Notes: generated by a model from the letters alone, not told the origin. Counted from the stretch's first letter, positions 50,604 to 60,173 are shown. The stretch is 64,000 nt of DNA from Falsiroseomonas sp051860665 (GCF_051860665.1 NZ_JBHYDM010000001.1:310001-374000); one strand, 5' to 3'. A program made the numbers and translations.

Positions 50604-51242
50604 ATGCGCCCGCTGCCCCTGCGCCTCGCCCATCTCATGGGCTGCCTGCTTCTCCTGGCCGGCCTGATCCTGCCTTTCGCCGCGCCGGCCCAGGCCCAGG
50701 GCGATCCTTCCTTCAACCTGGTGAACCGCAGCGGCCAGACGATCCGGGAGATCTATGTCTCGCCCAGCGAGGATCGCTACTGGGGCCACGACCTGCTGCA
50801 GAGCCAGGTGCTGCCGGATGGCGGCAGCTTCCCGCTGCGGATCGCGCCCTCCGCCGGGTGCCTGCAGGATGTGCGGGTGGTCTATGCCGATGGACGGCCG
50901 GAGGAGCGGCGACGGCAGGATACCTGCCGGATGAGCCAGATGGTCTTTGGCGCGGGCGCAGGTGCCTCCCCGGCGCCCAGCGCCAGCCAGGCCAATCCCT
51001 CCTTCAACCTGGTGAACCACGGCAATGCCGTGATCCGGGAGGTCTATGTCTCCTCCGTGCGGGAGGATAACTGGGGCGAGGACCGGCTGGGCGATCAGGT
51101 GCTGCCGCCCGGCCGCCACCTGGCGGTGCGGCTGCCGGCCGGGGACTGCCTGAACGATGTGCGGATCGTCTGGATGGATGGCCGCAACGAGGAACGGCGG
51201 CGGCTGGATACCTGCCAGATGATCAACCTGGTCTTCCGGTAG
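50604..51242 (+). CDS. Secreted protein with two tandem copies of an unrecognised domain
   Basis: 212 residues. Signal peptide to about residue 32 (LLLLAGLILPFAAPAQAQG). Two domains of ~82 residues, 34-115 and 130-211, joined by an Ala/Ser/Pro linker, share a strict pattern: PSFNLVN, IREVYVS or IREIYVS, WG(H/E)D, VLP, CL(Q/N)DVR, DGR(P/N)EERRR(Q/L)DTC and a final M..(M/L)VF. Each domain has two cysteines (CLxDVR; DTC) that could pair. Clearly an internal duplication. I do not recognise the family. The ATG at 50604 opens the signal peptide. Confidence 0.75.
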   Translation: MRPLPLRLAHLMGCLLLLAGLILPFAAPAQAQGDPSFNLVNRSGQTIREIYVSPSEDRYWGHDLLQSQVLPDGGSFPLRIAPSAGCLQDVRVVYADGRPEERRRQDTCRMSQMVFGAGAGASPAPSASQANPSFNLVNHGNAVIREVYVSSVREDNWGEDRLGDQVLPPGRHLAVRLPAGDCLNDVRIVWMDGRNEERRRLDTCQMINLVFR

Positions 51243-51253
51243 AGGGCGGTCCC

Positions 51254-51304
51254 GGGGGGCGAGCCCCCCGCCCAACCCTCCCCCCCCCTGAGAAGGGGGG
51301 AGGG
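51254..51304. terminator. Double GC hairpin between convergent genes
   Basis: GGGGGGC-GA-GCCCCCC (51254-51269), then CCCTCCCCCC / GGGGGGAGGG (51277-51304). It separates the tandem-domain gene from the convergent molybdenum-enzyme gene and probably ends both transcripts. The first hairpin and following C-run resemble the A arm and linker of the five-hairpin elements, so it could be a degenerate relative. Confidence 0.6.
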
Positions 51305-51313
51305 CCATGGGGC

Positions 51314-53635
51314 TCAGGCGGCCTTGGCGGCGGAGAGCGCCTTCCACACCGCCTCCGGCGTCGCCGGCATGTCGATATGCGTCACGCCGGAGCCCGAGAG
51401 CGCATCGACCAGCGCATTGATGGCGGCCGGCGGGGATCCCACGGCGCCGGCCTCCCCCGCGCCCTTCACGCCCAGCGGATTGGTCGCGCAGGTCACCTCG
51501 ATCAGGTCCACGTCGATATCCGGCAGGTCCTCCGCCCGCGGCAGGGCATAGTCCATGAAGGAGGCCGAGAGCAGCTGGCCGGAGCCATTGTCGTAGCTGG
51601 TCCGCTCATGCAGCGCCTGGCCGATGCCCTGGGCCACGCCGCCATGCACCTGGCCGCGCACGATCAGCGGGTTCAGCGCATGGCCCACATCGTCCACCAC
51701 GATGTAGCGCGGCACGGTGACGATGCCGGTCTCGGGGTCCACCTCCACCTCCGCCACATGGCAGCCGTTGGGGAAGGTGTGGCTATCGATATTCGCGGTC
51801 TCCATCGCATCCAGCAGGATGGCGCTTTCGCCGGCGGCGACGCGCTTCCGCTGGATGGCGGCGAGGTCGAGGATGTCCACGCCGCGGTCGGTGCCGGCCA
51901 CGGCAAAGCGGCCGGCGGTGAATTCGATATCGACCACGGCGGTCTCGAGCTGCTCCGCCGCCGCCTGCTTGCCCTTCTCCACCACGGAGGCGGTGGTGAC
52001 GAGGATGGCCTGGCCTTCGGAATAGAGGCTGCGCGCGCCGCCGGTGCCGCCGCCGGAGGGCAGCGTCTCGCTGTCGCCCTGCTTCACCCGGATCTTTTCG
52101 AGTGGAATGCCGAGCTCGTGGCTGGTCATCATCGCATAGGCGGTCTCGTGACCCTGGCCGGTCGACTGCGTGCCGACATAGACATCGACGAATCCGTCAT
52201 CGGCGAAGACGACCTTGGCATTCTCCGTCGCCGCGCCGCCGGTGGCTTCCAGGTAATAGGCCAGGCCGATGCCGCGCTGCTTGCCGCGTCGCGCCGCCTC
52301 CGCCCGCCGGGCCGGGAAGCCGGCCCAGTCGATCTTTGCCAGCGCCGCGTCCATCAGCTGGCCGAAATCGCCGCTGTCGTAGCGCTGGCCCATGGCGGAG
52401 ACCCAGGGCATCGCCTCCTGCTTCACCATGTTGCGGCGGCGCAGCTCGATGCGGTCGATGCCGATCTCCCGCGCCGCGGCGTCGATCAGGCGTTCCACGA
52501 GGTAGTTGCTCTCGGGACGCCCGGCGCCGCGATAGGCATCGACCGGCACGGTGTTGGTGAGGACGCCGATGACATGGGCGTGGATCGCCTCGAAGCCATA
52601 GACGCTGGCCAGCACCTTGGTGCCGGCGCCGGTCGGGATGAAGGGCGCGAAGGTGGAGAGATAGGCGCCCATGCCGGCGTAGTTGCGCGTGCGCAGCGCC
52701 AGGAATTTTCCGTCCGCATCCGTCGCCAGTTCACCCAGCGTGATGTTGTCCCGCCCATGGGTGTCGGAGAGGAAGGCCTCGCTGCGATCGCTGGCCCATC
52801 GCACGGGGCGGCCCACCTGGCGCGCGGCGAAGGACACCAGCACATGCTCGGGGTAGAGAAAGATCTTCATCCCGAAGCCACCGCCGACATCCGGCGTCAC
52901 CACGCGGACATTCTCGGCCGGGATATTGAAGATATTGCCGGAGAGGATGTTCTTCAGCAGCCAGGAGCCCTGGGTATTGGTGTGCAGCGTCAGCTTGTCA
53001 CCCTCCCAGGCGGCAACGGCGGCGCGGGCCTCCATGCTGGCGACGACGACGCGGTTGTTCACCACGGTCAGGCGGGTGACATGGGCGGCGCGGGCGAAGG
53101 CGGCGTCGGTCTTCGCCTTGTCGCCGGCCTCCCAGTCGAAGACCACGTTGTTGGCCACATCGGGCCAGACCAGCGGCTGGCCCGGCTCCCAGGCCGTGGC
53201 GAGGTCGGTGGCCGCCGGCAGGGCGTCGTAGTCCACCTCCACCGCCTCGGCGCCGTCGCGGGCGGCCTGGGCGGTCTCGGCGACGATGAAGGCGACCGGA
53301 TCGCCGACATGGCGCACCACGCCATCGGCCAGCGCCGGGCGCGGCGTATTGCCGCGCGGCGTGCCGTCGCGGTTCTTCATCGGGATCAGGCAGGGCAGCT
53401 CGCCGATGCCGGCGGCCTTGAGGTCCGCCGCGGTGATCACCGCCAGCACGCCGGGGATCGCCTTGGCGGCCGTGGTGTCGATGCGGGTGATGGTGGCATG
53501 CGCCTGCGGACTGCGCAGCACGATGCCATGCGCCTGGCCCGGCATGGCCAGGTCATCCGTGTACTGGCCGCGGCCGGTCAGCAGGCGCGGATCCTCGACC
53601 CGGCGTACCGACTGGCTCAATCCGAATTTTGCCAT
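51314..53635 (-). CDS. Xanthine-dehydrogenase-family molybdopterin-binding large subunit (CoxL form II-like)
   Basis: 773 residues. VEDPRLLTGRGQYTDDLAMP starts the a/b hammerhead domain; DVGGGFGMKIFLYPEHVLVS is the first Mo-cofactor site; VDAYRGAGRPESNYLVERLI is the active-site loop in its form II (AYRGAGR) version, unlike the AYRCSFR of CO dehydrogenase; LGVKGAGEAGAVGSPPAAIN carries the catalytic glutamate. Expected activity: hydroxylation of an aldehyde or N-heterocycle. The FAD and 2Fe-2S subunits normally encoded beside it are absent on both sides, so it is an orphan. It follows the RND genes after an 86-bp gap with a hairpin. Confidence 0.88.
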   Translation of the reverse strand: MAKFGLSQSVRRVEDPRLLTGRGQYTDDLAMPGQAHGIVLRSPQAHATITRIDTTAAKAIPGVLAVITAADLKAAGIGELPCLIPMKNRDGTPRGNTPRPALADGVVRHVGDPVAFIVAETAQAARDGAEAVEVDYDALPAATDLATAWEPGQPLVWPDVANNVVFDWEAGDKAKTDAAFARAAHVTRLTVVNNRVVVASMEARAAVAAWEGDKLTLHTNTQGSWLLKNILSGNIFNIPAENVRVVTPDVGGGFGMKIFLYPEHVLVSFAARQVGRPVRWASDRSEAFLSDTHGRDNITLGELATDADGKFLALRTRNYAGMGAYLSTFAPFIPTGAGTKVLASVYGFEAIHAHVIGVLTNTVPVDAYRGAGRPESNYLVERLIDAAAREIGIDRIELRRRNMVKQEAMPWVSAMGQRYDSGDFGQLMDAALAKIDWAGFPARRAEAARRGKQRGIGLAYYLEATGGAATENAKVVFADDGFVDVYVGTQSTGQGHETAYAMMTSHELGIPLEKIRVKQGDSETLPSGGGTGGARSLYSEGQAILVTTASVVEKGKQAAAEQLETAVVDIEFTAGRFAVAGTDRGVDILDLAAIQRKRVAAGESAILLDAMETANIDSHTFPNGCHVAEVEVDPETGIVTVPRYIVVDDVGHALNPLIVRGQVHGGVAQGIGQALHERTSYDNGSGQLLSASFMDYALPRAEDLPDIDVDLIEVTCATNPLGVKGAGEAGAVGSPPAAINALVDALSGSGVTHIDMPATPEAVWKALSAAKAA

Positions 53636-53690
53636 GGCGTCACATCCCCGCTTGGTTCAGCACAGTATCTGCTGTCGCGGGGGATTTGGG

Positions 53691-53718
53691 GAAGGGGGGA
53701 CCTGCGCGCCCCCCCTTC
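53691..53718 (-). terminator. Hairpin after the RND efflux operon
   Basis: GAAGGGGGG (53691-53699) pairs with CCCCCCTTC (53710-53718), 4 nt past the RND stop on the minus strand. No T run follows. It would separate the efflux operon from the orphan molybdenum subunit. Confidence 0.5.
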
Positions 53719-53721
53719 GCG

Positions 53722-56700
53722 TCAGGCCTCGGCGCCGGGCTTCGCCCCGAAGCGGCGCTTCGTCGCCTCCCGCAGCGACTGGAACACCACGTAGAGCATC
53801 GGGATGATGAAGATGCCAATGATGGAGGCCGCCAGCATGCCGCCGAAGACCGGCGTGCCGACCGCGCGGCGGGAGGCGCTGGCCGCGCCGGAGGCGATGA
53901 TCAGCGGCACCAGGCCCAGGATGAAGGCGACCGAGGTCATGATGACGGCCCGGAAGCGCAGCCGCGCGCCCATCACCGCCGCCTCCCGGATCGGCATCCC
54001 GGCCTCCCGCTTCTCCTTGGCGAATTCGACGATCAGGATGCCGTTCTTGGCGGCGAGTGCGATCAGCACCACCAGCCCGACCTGCGCATAGACATCGAGC
54101 GACAACCCCGCCAGCACGATGGCGCCGAAGGACCCCAGCGCGCCGACCGAGATGGACATCAGCACCGGGATCGGGATCACCCAGCTTTCATAGAGCGCGA
54201 CCAGGAAGAGATAGGCGAACAGCAAGGCCAGCGCCATGATGATGCCGGTCTGCCCGCTGGCCTGCTTCTCCTGGAAGGCGGTGCCGGTCCATTCATAGCC
54301 ATAGCCGGCCGGCAGCGCGGTTTCCGAAAGCTCTTCCATCGCCGCCAGCGCATCGCCCGAGGAAATGCCCGGCCGCGGCGATCCGCCGATGCGCACGGAG
54401 CGGACATTGTTGTAGCGGTTGATGGTCTGCGGCCCCAGCACGATGCGCACATCGGCGAAGGACCGCAGCGGCACCATCTCCCCGGCCGCATTGCGCACAT
54501 GCACGCGCCAGAGGTCGGGGATGTCGTCGCGATCCGTCGCCTCGCCCTGGATATTCACCTGCCAGGACCGGCCATAGAGGTTGAAGTCGTTGACGTAGAA
54601 GCCGCCCAGCGTGGTCTGCAGCGCATTGAAGATATCGCTGATGCGCACGCCCAGCGCCTGCGCCTTGTCGCGGTCCACATCGAGGTAGAGGGAGGGCGTA
54701 TCGGCGGTGAAGGTGGAGAAGACCGCCGTCAGGCGCGGATCCTGGTTGGCCGCAGCTGCCAGGCCCTGCATGGCGGAGAACATCTCCTCCGGCGGCCGCC
54801 CCTCCAGGTTCTGCATCTGATATTCGAAGCCGCCGCCGGTGCCGAGGCCGATGATCGGCGGGATGTTGAAGGCGAAGGTATTGGCCGAGCGCACCTGCTG
54901 CGTCGCGCCGAAGACCGTGCCGATGGCCGCGAAGACGCTTTCCTGCGCCGAGGGGCGATCCGCGAAGGGCTTCATCCGCACCACGATGAAGGCGGCATTG
55001 GATTGCGAGCCGCCATCGATCAGGCTGAAGCCGACGATGGACAGCACGCGGTCCACGCCCGGCACCGGGGCGATGATCGCCTCCACCTGCTCCACCGCCG
55101 CGCGGGTGCGGGACAGGCTGGCGCCGGCCGGCAGCTGCATCTGCACGAAGAAGGCGCCCTGGTCCTCCGCCGGCAGGAAGCCCTGCGGCGTGCGGCTGCC
55201 GAGGAAGAGGATGCCGCCCCCGGCCACCGCGACCAGCACCAGCGACAGGATGGAGAAGCGCACCAGGCGCGCGACGATATTGCCGTATTTGTCGCGCACC
55301 CAGTCGATGGCCCGCATCACCGCCGCGAGGAAGCCCTTGCGCGGCCCATGCCCCGGCGGATGCGGCCGCAGGAACAGCGCGCAGAGCGCCGGCGACAGGG
55401 TCAGCGCATTGAAGGCCGAGATCACCATGGCGACGGAGACGGTGACGGCGAACTGGCTGAACAGCACGCCCGACAGGCCCGGGATGAAGCCCACCGGCAC
55501 GAAGACCGAGAGCAGCACGAGCGTGATGGCGATGATCGGCGCCGTGATCTCCCGCATCGCCTGCTTGGTGGCCTCGGCCGGGGTCATCTCCGGGTGTTCG
55601 GACATCACCCGCTCGACATTCTCCACCACCACGATGGCGTCGTCGACGACGATGCCGATGGCCAGCACCATGGCCAGCAGCGACACGGTATTGGCGGAGA
55701 AACCCAGCAGCAGAAGCACGGCAAAGGTGCCGATCAGGCTGACCGGCACCGCGATCGTCGGGATGATGGTGGCCCGGAAGCTGCCGAGGAACAGCAGCAC
55801 CACGAGCACCACCAGCACGAAGGCCTCCAGCAGCGTCTTGATGACCTCCTGGATGGTGTCCACGACGAAGGTCGAGGTGTCGTAGAAGACCTGGGTCTGC
55901 ATCCCCTCCGGGAAGCGGCGCGACATCTCCTGCAGCACCGTGGCGAGGTTGGAGGCCGCGGTCACCGCATTGGCGCCGGGCGAGAGATAGGTGGCGATGG
56001 TCACCGCCGGGCGGCCGTTCAGCCGGCTTTCCTGGTCGATGCGCGCGGCGCCGAGCTCGACGCGCGCCACGTCGCGCAGCCGCAGCAGGGATCCGGTGGC
56101 ATCGGCGCGGATGACGATGGCGCCGAATTCCTCGGCCGTGGTCAGGCGGCCCTGGGTCTGCAGGTTGATCTGGTACTGCTGGTCGTCCGAGATCGGCTGC
56201 GCGCCGATGCGCCCGACCGCCGCCTGCACGTTCTGCGCCTGGATCGCGGCGATGACATCGGCGGGCGTCAGGTTCAGGCTGATCAGCCGGTCCTGCTCGA
56301 ACCAGATCCGCATGGAATAGTCGCGGGCGCCGAAGATCTGGGCGGAGCCGATGCCGGGCGTGCGCGCCAGCCGGTCCAGCATATTGATGGTGACGTAGTT
56401 GGAGATGAACAGCGCGTCGTGCTCGGGATTCGTCGAGGTCACGGCGATGAACTGCAGCACGGCGGAGGACTGCTTGCGCACCGTCACGCCGGAACGCTGC
56501 ACCTCCGTCGGCAGCCGGGCGAGTGCCGATTGCACGCGGTTGTTGACGTTGACCGTCGCGATATCCGGGTTGGTGCCCAGCGCGAAGGAGACGGAGAGCG
56601 AATAGCTGCCGTCATTGGCGCTGTTGGAGGACATGTAGATCATGCCCTCCACCCCGTTCACCGCGGATTCCACCACCTGCGCCACGGTCGATTCCACCAC

Positions 56701-56868
56701 CGCGGCGGAGGCGCCGGGATAGCTGGTGGTGACGGAGACCTGCGGCGGCACGATATCCGGGAACTGCGCCACCGGGATGCGCAGCATGGCCAGCCCACCG
56801 GCCAGCGTCAGCAGGATGGACAGGACGATCGCCAGCCGGGGGCGATCGACGAAGACGGCGGAGATCAT
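53722..56868 (-). CDS. RND multidrug efflux permease (HAE1/AcrB type)
   Basis: 1048 residues, the normal length for an inner-membrane trimeric proton/drug antiporter. MISAVFVDRPRLAIVLSILL is the first helix; VAQFPDIVPPQVSVTTSYPGA the standard periplasmic start (shown in part). GIVVDDAIVVVENVERVM in helix 4 holds the proton-relay aspartates. SGQTGIIMALALLFAYLFLV and LAAKNGILIVEFAKEKRE mark the second half. It lies 6 nt downstream of the membrane-fusion-protein gene. No outer-membrane channel is encoded next to it, so a TolC-like protein elsewhere must complete the pump. Confidence 0.95.
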   Translation of the reverse strand: MISAVFVDRPRLAIVLSILLTLAGGLAMLRIPVAQFPDIVPPQVSVTTSYPGASAAVVESTVAQVVESAVNGVEGMIYMSSNSANDGSYSLSVSFALGTNPDIATVNVNNRVQSALARLPTEVQRSGVTVRKQSSAVLQFIAVTSTNPEHDALFISNYVTINMLDRLARTPGIGSAQIFGARDYSMRIWFEQDRLISLNLTPADVIAAIQAQNVQAAVGRIGAQPISDDQQYQINLQTQGRLTTAEEFGAIVIRADATGSLLRLRDVARVELGAARIDQESRLNGRPAVTIATYLSPGANAVTAASNLATVLQEMSRRFPEGMQTQVFYDTSTFVVDTIQEVIKTLLEAFVLVVLVVLLFLGSFRATIIPTIAVPVSLIGTFAVLLLLGFSANTVSLLAMVLAIGIVVDDAIVVVENVERVMSEHPEMTPAEATKQAMREITAPIIAITLVLLSVFVPVGFIPGLSGVLFSQFAVTVSVAMVISAFNALTLSPALCALFLRPHPPGHGPRKGFLAAVMRAIDWVRDKYGNIVARLVRFSILSLVLVAVAGGGILFLGSRTPQGFLPAEDQGAFFVQMQLPAGASLSRTRAAVEQVEAIIAPVPGVDRVLSIVGFSLIDGGSQSNAAFIVVRMKPFADRPSAQESVFAAIGTVFGATQQVRSANTFAFNIPPIIGLGTGGGFEYQMQNLEGRPPEEMFSAMQGLAAAANQDPRLTAVFSTFTADTPSLYLDVDRDKAQALGVRISDIFNALQTTLGGFYVNDFNLYGRSWQVNIQGEATDRDDIPDLWRVHVRNAAGEMVPLRSFADVRIVLGPQTINRYNNVRSVRIGGSPRPGISSGDALAAMEELSETALPAGYGYEWTGTAFQEKQASGQTGIIMALALLFAYLFLVALYESWVIPIPVLMSISVGALGSFGAIVLAGLSLDVYAQVGLVVLIALAAKNGILIVEFAKEKREAGMPIREAAVMGARLRFRAVIMTSVAFILGLVPLIIASGAASASRRAVGTPVFGGMLAASIIGIFIIPMLYVVFQSLREATKRRFGAKPGAEA

Positions 56869-56874
56869 GCGCCG

Positions 56875-58083
56875 TCAGCCCTGCCGGCCGGCCGGGGCCG
56901 CGCCGCCGGGGGCGCGGAGTGGCGGGGTGGCCGGGCCGGGCTGCACCGGCTGGCCGGCGCGCACGCGCTGCACGCCTTCCACCACCACGCGCTCCCCGGT
57001 CTCCAGCCCACGCTCGACCACCACCTGGTCGGCGATCGAGCGGCCGAGGGTCAGCGGGCGGCGGGACGGCTTGTTCTCGCCATCCAGCACCCAGACGTAG
57101 TTGCCCGCCTGGTCCTGCAGCACGGCGCTGCGCGGGATCACCACCGCCTGCACCGGCTCCGCGCCCTCGACGAAGACATTCACGAACATGCCGTCGATCA
57201 GCTCGCGGTCCATGCTGCCGTCGCTGTTGTTGGCGCCGCGGGGTGGGTTGGGGATCAGCGCGCGGACCAGCACCGTATCCGTATTGCGGTCCACCTGCGG
57301 GTCGATGAATTCGATGCGGCCGACCTGGTTGTAGGTCTCCCCGGTCACCAGGCGGATGCGCACGCGGGTGGCATCGGCGCCGCCGCGCGTCGCATAGCGG
57401 TCGCGCAGCTCCGTCCCCGTGCGCAGGTTGACGGGGAAGGAGACGCGCATCGGGTCCTGGCTGACCACGGTGGCCAGCGTGTCGCTGGTCGGGCCCACCA
57501 CGGCGCCGACCGAGAAGGTGGACCGCCCGACCTTGCCGGCGAAGGGGGCGGCGATCTCGGTATAGCCGAGGTTGATCTCGGCCACCCGCAGCTGCGCCTG
57601 GGCGCCGAGCAGCGTCGCCTGGGCGGTGCGCTGCGCGGCCGTCGCATTCTCCACATTCACCTGCGTGCCGGCGGAGCTGCGGACCAGGTCCCGGGCGCGG
57701 GCCAGCGCGCTATTGGCGTTCTGCAACTCGGCCTCGGCGGAGGCGACGGAGGCGCGGGCGCGGGCCACCTCGGCCTCGAAGGGCGGGCGCTCCAGGCGGA
57801 ACAGCACCTGGCCCTCCGTCACCTCCTGGCCCTCGCGGAAGGGCCGCGCCTCCAGGAAGCCGGTGACGCGGGCGCGCAGCTCGACGCGGTTCTGCGCCTC
57901 CACCCGGCCGACGAATTCGGTGCTTTCGGTCACCGGGCGCCGCTCCACCGCCAGCACGCCCACGGCGGGGGGGCCCTGCGGCCCGAACTGGGCCTGCGCC
58001 GGGCCGGCGAGAAGGCAGAGGCCGAGGAGGAGGGCCGAACCGGAAAAGGCCGCGCGATGCGCGGCCGGGTGCTTCGTCAGCAT
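56875..58083 (-). CDS. RND efflux periplasmic adaptor (membrane fusion protein)
   Basis: 402 residues. Signal peptide (LLLGLCLLAGPAQAQ), without a lipobox at the expected place. VEAQNRVELRARVTGFLEAR is the lipoyl half-motif, RARASVASAEAELQNANSAL and its partner helix form the coiled-coil hairpin, and FAGKVGRSTFSVGAVVGPTS with QDPMRVSFPV completes the barrel. It links the RND permease to an outer-membrane channel. Upstream, a TTGACG hexamer (58133-58138, minus) may be the -35 of its promoter, and CCAA-GAT-TTGG (58093-58103) is a small dyad near the start; no TetR-type repressor is adjacent. Confidence 0.93.
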   Translation of the reverse strand: MLTKHPAAHRAAFSGSALLLGLCLLAGPAQAQFGPQGPPAVGVLAVERRPVTESTEFVGRVEAQNRVELRARVTGFLEARPFREGQEVTEGQVLFRLERPPFEAEVARARASVASAEAELQNANSALARARDLVRSSAGTQVNVENATAAQRTAQATLLGAQAQLRVAEINLGYTEIAAPFAGKVGRSTFSVGAVVGPTSDTLATVVSQDPMRVSFPVNLRTGTELRDRYATRGGADATRVRIRLVTGETYNQVGRIEFIDPQVDRNTDTVLVRALIPNPPRGANNSDGSMDRELIDGMFVNVFVEGAEPVQAVVIPRSAVLQDQAGNYVWVLDGENKPSRRPLTLGRSIADQVVVERGLETGERVVVEGVQRVRAGQPVQPGPATPPLRAPGGAAPAGRQG

Positions 58084-58153
58084 GGAGGCGATCCAAGATT
58101 TGGCAGGTACCCAAACCTATCCCGACCGCTCGCGTCAAGTTTTCTGCGTGGCG

Positions 58154-58747
58154 CTATCCCGCCGCGCGCCGCGTTTCGAAGGCGGTGATTTCGCGCTCCA
58201 GAGTCAGCGTCAGGCCGATTTCGTCCAAGCCACGCAGCAGACAGTCACGGGCGAAGCCGGGGACGACGAATTCATGCGTGGAACCGTCCGGCGCCGTCAG
58301 GATCTGAGTCCGCAGGTCAACCGAAAGTGTGGTGCCCGGCGCCGCCGCGATGGCGGCCCGCAGCCCGTTCACCGTCGACTCGGGCAGCCGCACCGGCAGC
58401 AGCCCGTTCTTCAGCGCATTGGAGAAGAAGATATCGCCGAAGCTGGCGGCGACGACGCAGCGATAGCCCATGGCGAGAAGGGCATAGACCGCCGCCTCCC
58501 GCGACGATCCCACGCCAAAATTCCGCCCGGCCACCAGGATGCCGGCCTGGTCGAAGGGCGGCTGGTTCAGGATGAAGTCGGGCCGCTTCGCGCCCTCCGG
58601 CGTGAAGCGCTGGTCGTGGAAGCCGTAGGTCGCGTAGCGTTCGTCGCGCGGGCGCCGCATGAAGCGGGCCGGCATGATCTGGTCCGTATCGACATTGGCG
58701 AGGTCGAGCGGTGCCGCGATGGCGGTGAGCTGGGTGAAGGCCTGCAT
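58154..58747 (-). CDS. leuD: 3-isopropylmalate dehydratase small subunit
   Basis: 197 residues. With LeuC it isomerises 2-isopropylmalate to 3-isopropylmalate in leucine synthesis. ANVDTDQIMPARFM, ILVAGRNFGVGSSREAAVYAL (shown in part) and FSNALKNGLLPV are aconitase-swivel-domain signatures. The ATG at 58747 shares a base with the LeuC stop (TGATG), so translation is coupled. The frame extends upstream into leuC without meaning. No leuB is visible downstream; the RND pair follows instead. Confidence 0.94.
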   Translation of the reverse strand: MQAFTQLTAIAAPLDLANVDTDQIMPARFMRRPRDERYATYGFHDQRFTPEGAKRPDFILNQPPFDQAGILVAGRNFGVGSSREAAVYALLAMGYRCVVAASFGDIFFSNALKNGLLPVRLPESTVNGLRAAIAAAPGTTLSVDLRTQILTAPDGSTHEFVVPGFARDCLLRGLDEIGLTLTLEREITAFETRRAAG

Positions 58748-60117
58748 CAGATCGCACTCACCAGGCGGCCGGCGACCGCCGAGGCCGCGGCCGAGGCCGG
58801 GGAGACCAGATGCGTCCGCGCCCCCCGCCCCTGGCGGCCGGCGAAATTGCGGTTGGAGGTGGAGGCGCAACGCTCCCCCTCCCCCACCGTCTCGCCATGC
58901 ATGGAGACGCAGAGCGCGCAGGAGCTTTCCTCCCAGCGCGCCCCGGCCTCCTTGAACACGCGGTCCAGCCCCTCCGCCTCCGCCGCGCGCTTGACCCGGG
59001 ACGATCCGGGCGAGACCAGCATGGGCACGGCGATGCGGCGGCCGCGCAGCACGGCGGCGGCATCGCGCAGATCCTCGATCCGCGCATTGGTGCAGGAGCC
59101 GAGGAAGACGCGGTCCAGCGCCACATCGGCCATCGCCTCCCCGCCGCGCAGGCCCATATACTCCAGGCTGCGCGCCCAGGCCTTTTTCCGCGCCTCGTCC
59201 GGCGCATCGTCCGGGCGGGGGACGCGGCCGGAGAGGGGCACCGCCTCCTCCGGGCTGGTGCCCCAGGTCGCCATCGGCCGGATCTGCGCCGCGTCCAGCG
59301 TCACTTCCGAGGCGAAGACGGCATCGGGGTCGCTGAACAGGCGGTCCCAGGCGGGGTCGGGCTGCGCCGGGGCATAGGGGCGGCCGGCGAGCCAGGCGCG
59401 TGTCACATCATCGGGCGCCACCATCCCAGTCCGCGCGCCGGCCTCGATCGCCATGTTGCAGAGCGTCAGCCGGGCTTCCACGGACAGCGCGCGCACGGCG
59501 GCGCCGGCGAATTCGATGGCGCCACCCAATCCGCCGCCGGTGCCGATGCGGGCGATGAGGGCCAGCGCCATGTCCTTGGCGGTGCTGCCGGCGGGCAGCG
59601 CGCCCTCGAAATTGCAGCGGATCTGCTTCGGCGGGGCCTGCCAGATGGTCTGGGTCGCCAGCACATGCGCCACCTCGCTGGCGCCGATGCCGAAGGCCAG
59701 CGCGCCGAGGGCGCCATGGGTGGAGGTATGGCTGTCGCCACACACCACCGTCATGCCCGGCAGGGTCAGCCCCTGCTCCGGCCCCGCGACATGCACGATG
59801 CCCTGGTCGGGGTCCGCCAGTTCGAAGGCGCGGATCCGATTCGCCCGGGCATTTTCCTCGAACGTCTCGATGATTCCCCGGATCTCGGGGTCCGCCACCT
59901 CCGGCGTGCTGCGGCCCACGGTGGGCGCGTAGTGGTCGCCGAAGCCGAAGGTCAGGTCCGGCCGGCGCACGGCCAGGCCGCGCGCCTTCAGGATGTTGAA
60001 GGCATGAAAGCTGCCTTCGTGAAAATAGTGGCGGTCCACATAGAGCAAGGCGAGGCCGTCATCGCGGGCCTGCACCACATGCGCGTCCCAGATCTTCTCG
60101 AAAAGCGTCTGTCCCAT
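58747..60117 (-). CDS. leuC: 3-isopropylmalate dehydratase large subunit
   Basis: 456 residues from the ATG at 60117 (MGQTLFEKIWDAHVVQARDD); in-frame ATGs at 60129 and 60153 would add a few residues, and the ribosome site does not decide. GDSHTSTHGALGALAFGIG is the aconitase-family signature. The [4Fe-4S] cysteines lie in FLGSCTNARIEDL and SSCALCVSMHGE, with RNFAGRQGRGA near the end. Forms the active heterodimer with LeuD. Its promoter must lie in the 56 bp shared with the divergent SMP-30 gene. Confidence 0.94.
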   Translation of the reverse strand: MGQTLFEKIWDAHVVQARDDGLALLYVDRHYFHEGSFHAFNILKARGLAVRRPDLTFGFGDHYAPTVGRSTPEVADPEIRGIIETFEENARANRIRAFELADPDQGIVHVAGPEQGLTLPGMTVVCGDSHTSTHGALGALAFGIGASEVAHVLATQTIWQAPPKQIRCNFEGALPAGSTAKDMALALIARIGTGGGLGGAIEFAGAAVRALSVEARLTLCNMAIEAGARTGMVAPDDVTRAWLAGRPYAPAQPDPAWDRLFSDPDAVFASEVTLDAAQIRPMATWGTSPEEAVPLSGRVPRPDDAPDEARKKAWARSLEYMGLRGGEAMADVALDRVFLGSCTNARIEDLRDAAAVLRGRRIAVPMLVSPGSSRVKRAAEAEGLDRVFKEAGARWEESSCALCVSMHGETVGEGERCASTSNRNFAGRQGRGARTHLVSPASAAASAVAGRLVSAI

Positions 60118-60173
60118 GAAAGGACTCATGGCGCCGGCTTGGCGGCTTCGCAAGAGCCGGGCAGGGTCTGGCG

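Noticed and set aside
53629..58188. A 1519-codon open frame on the plus strand opposite the RND efflux genes
   Set aside because: Shadow of high-GC codon use: histidine/arginine/glycine-rich low-complexity translation, no family motifs, while the minus strand encodes intact RND and adaptor proteins.
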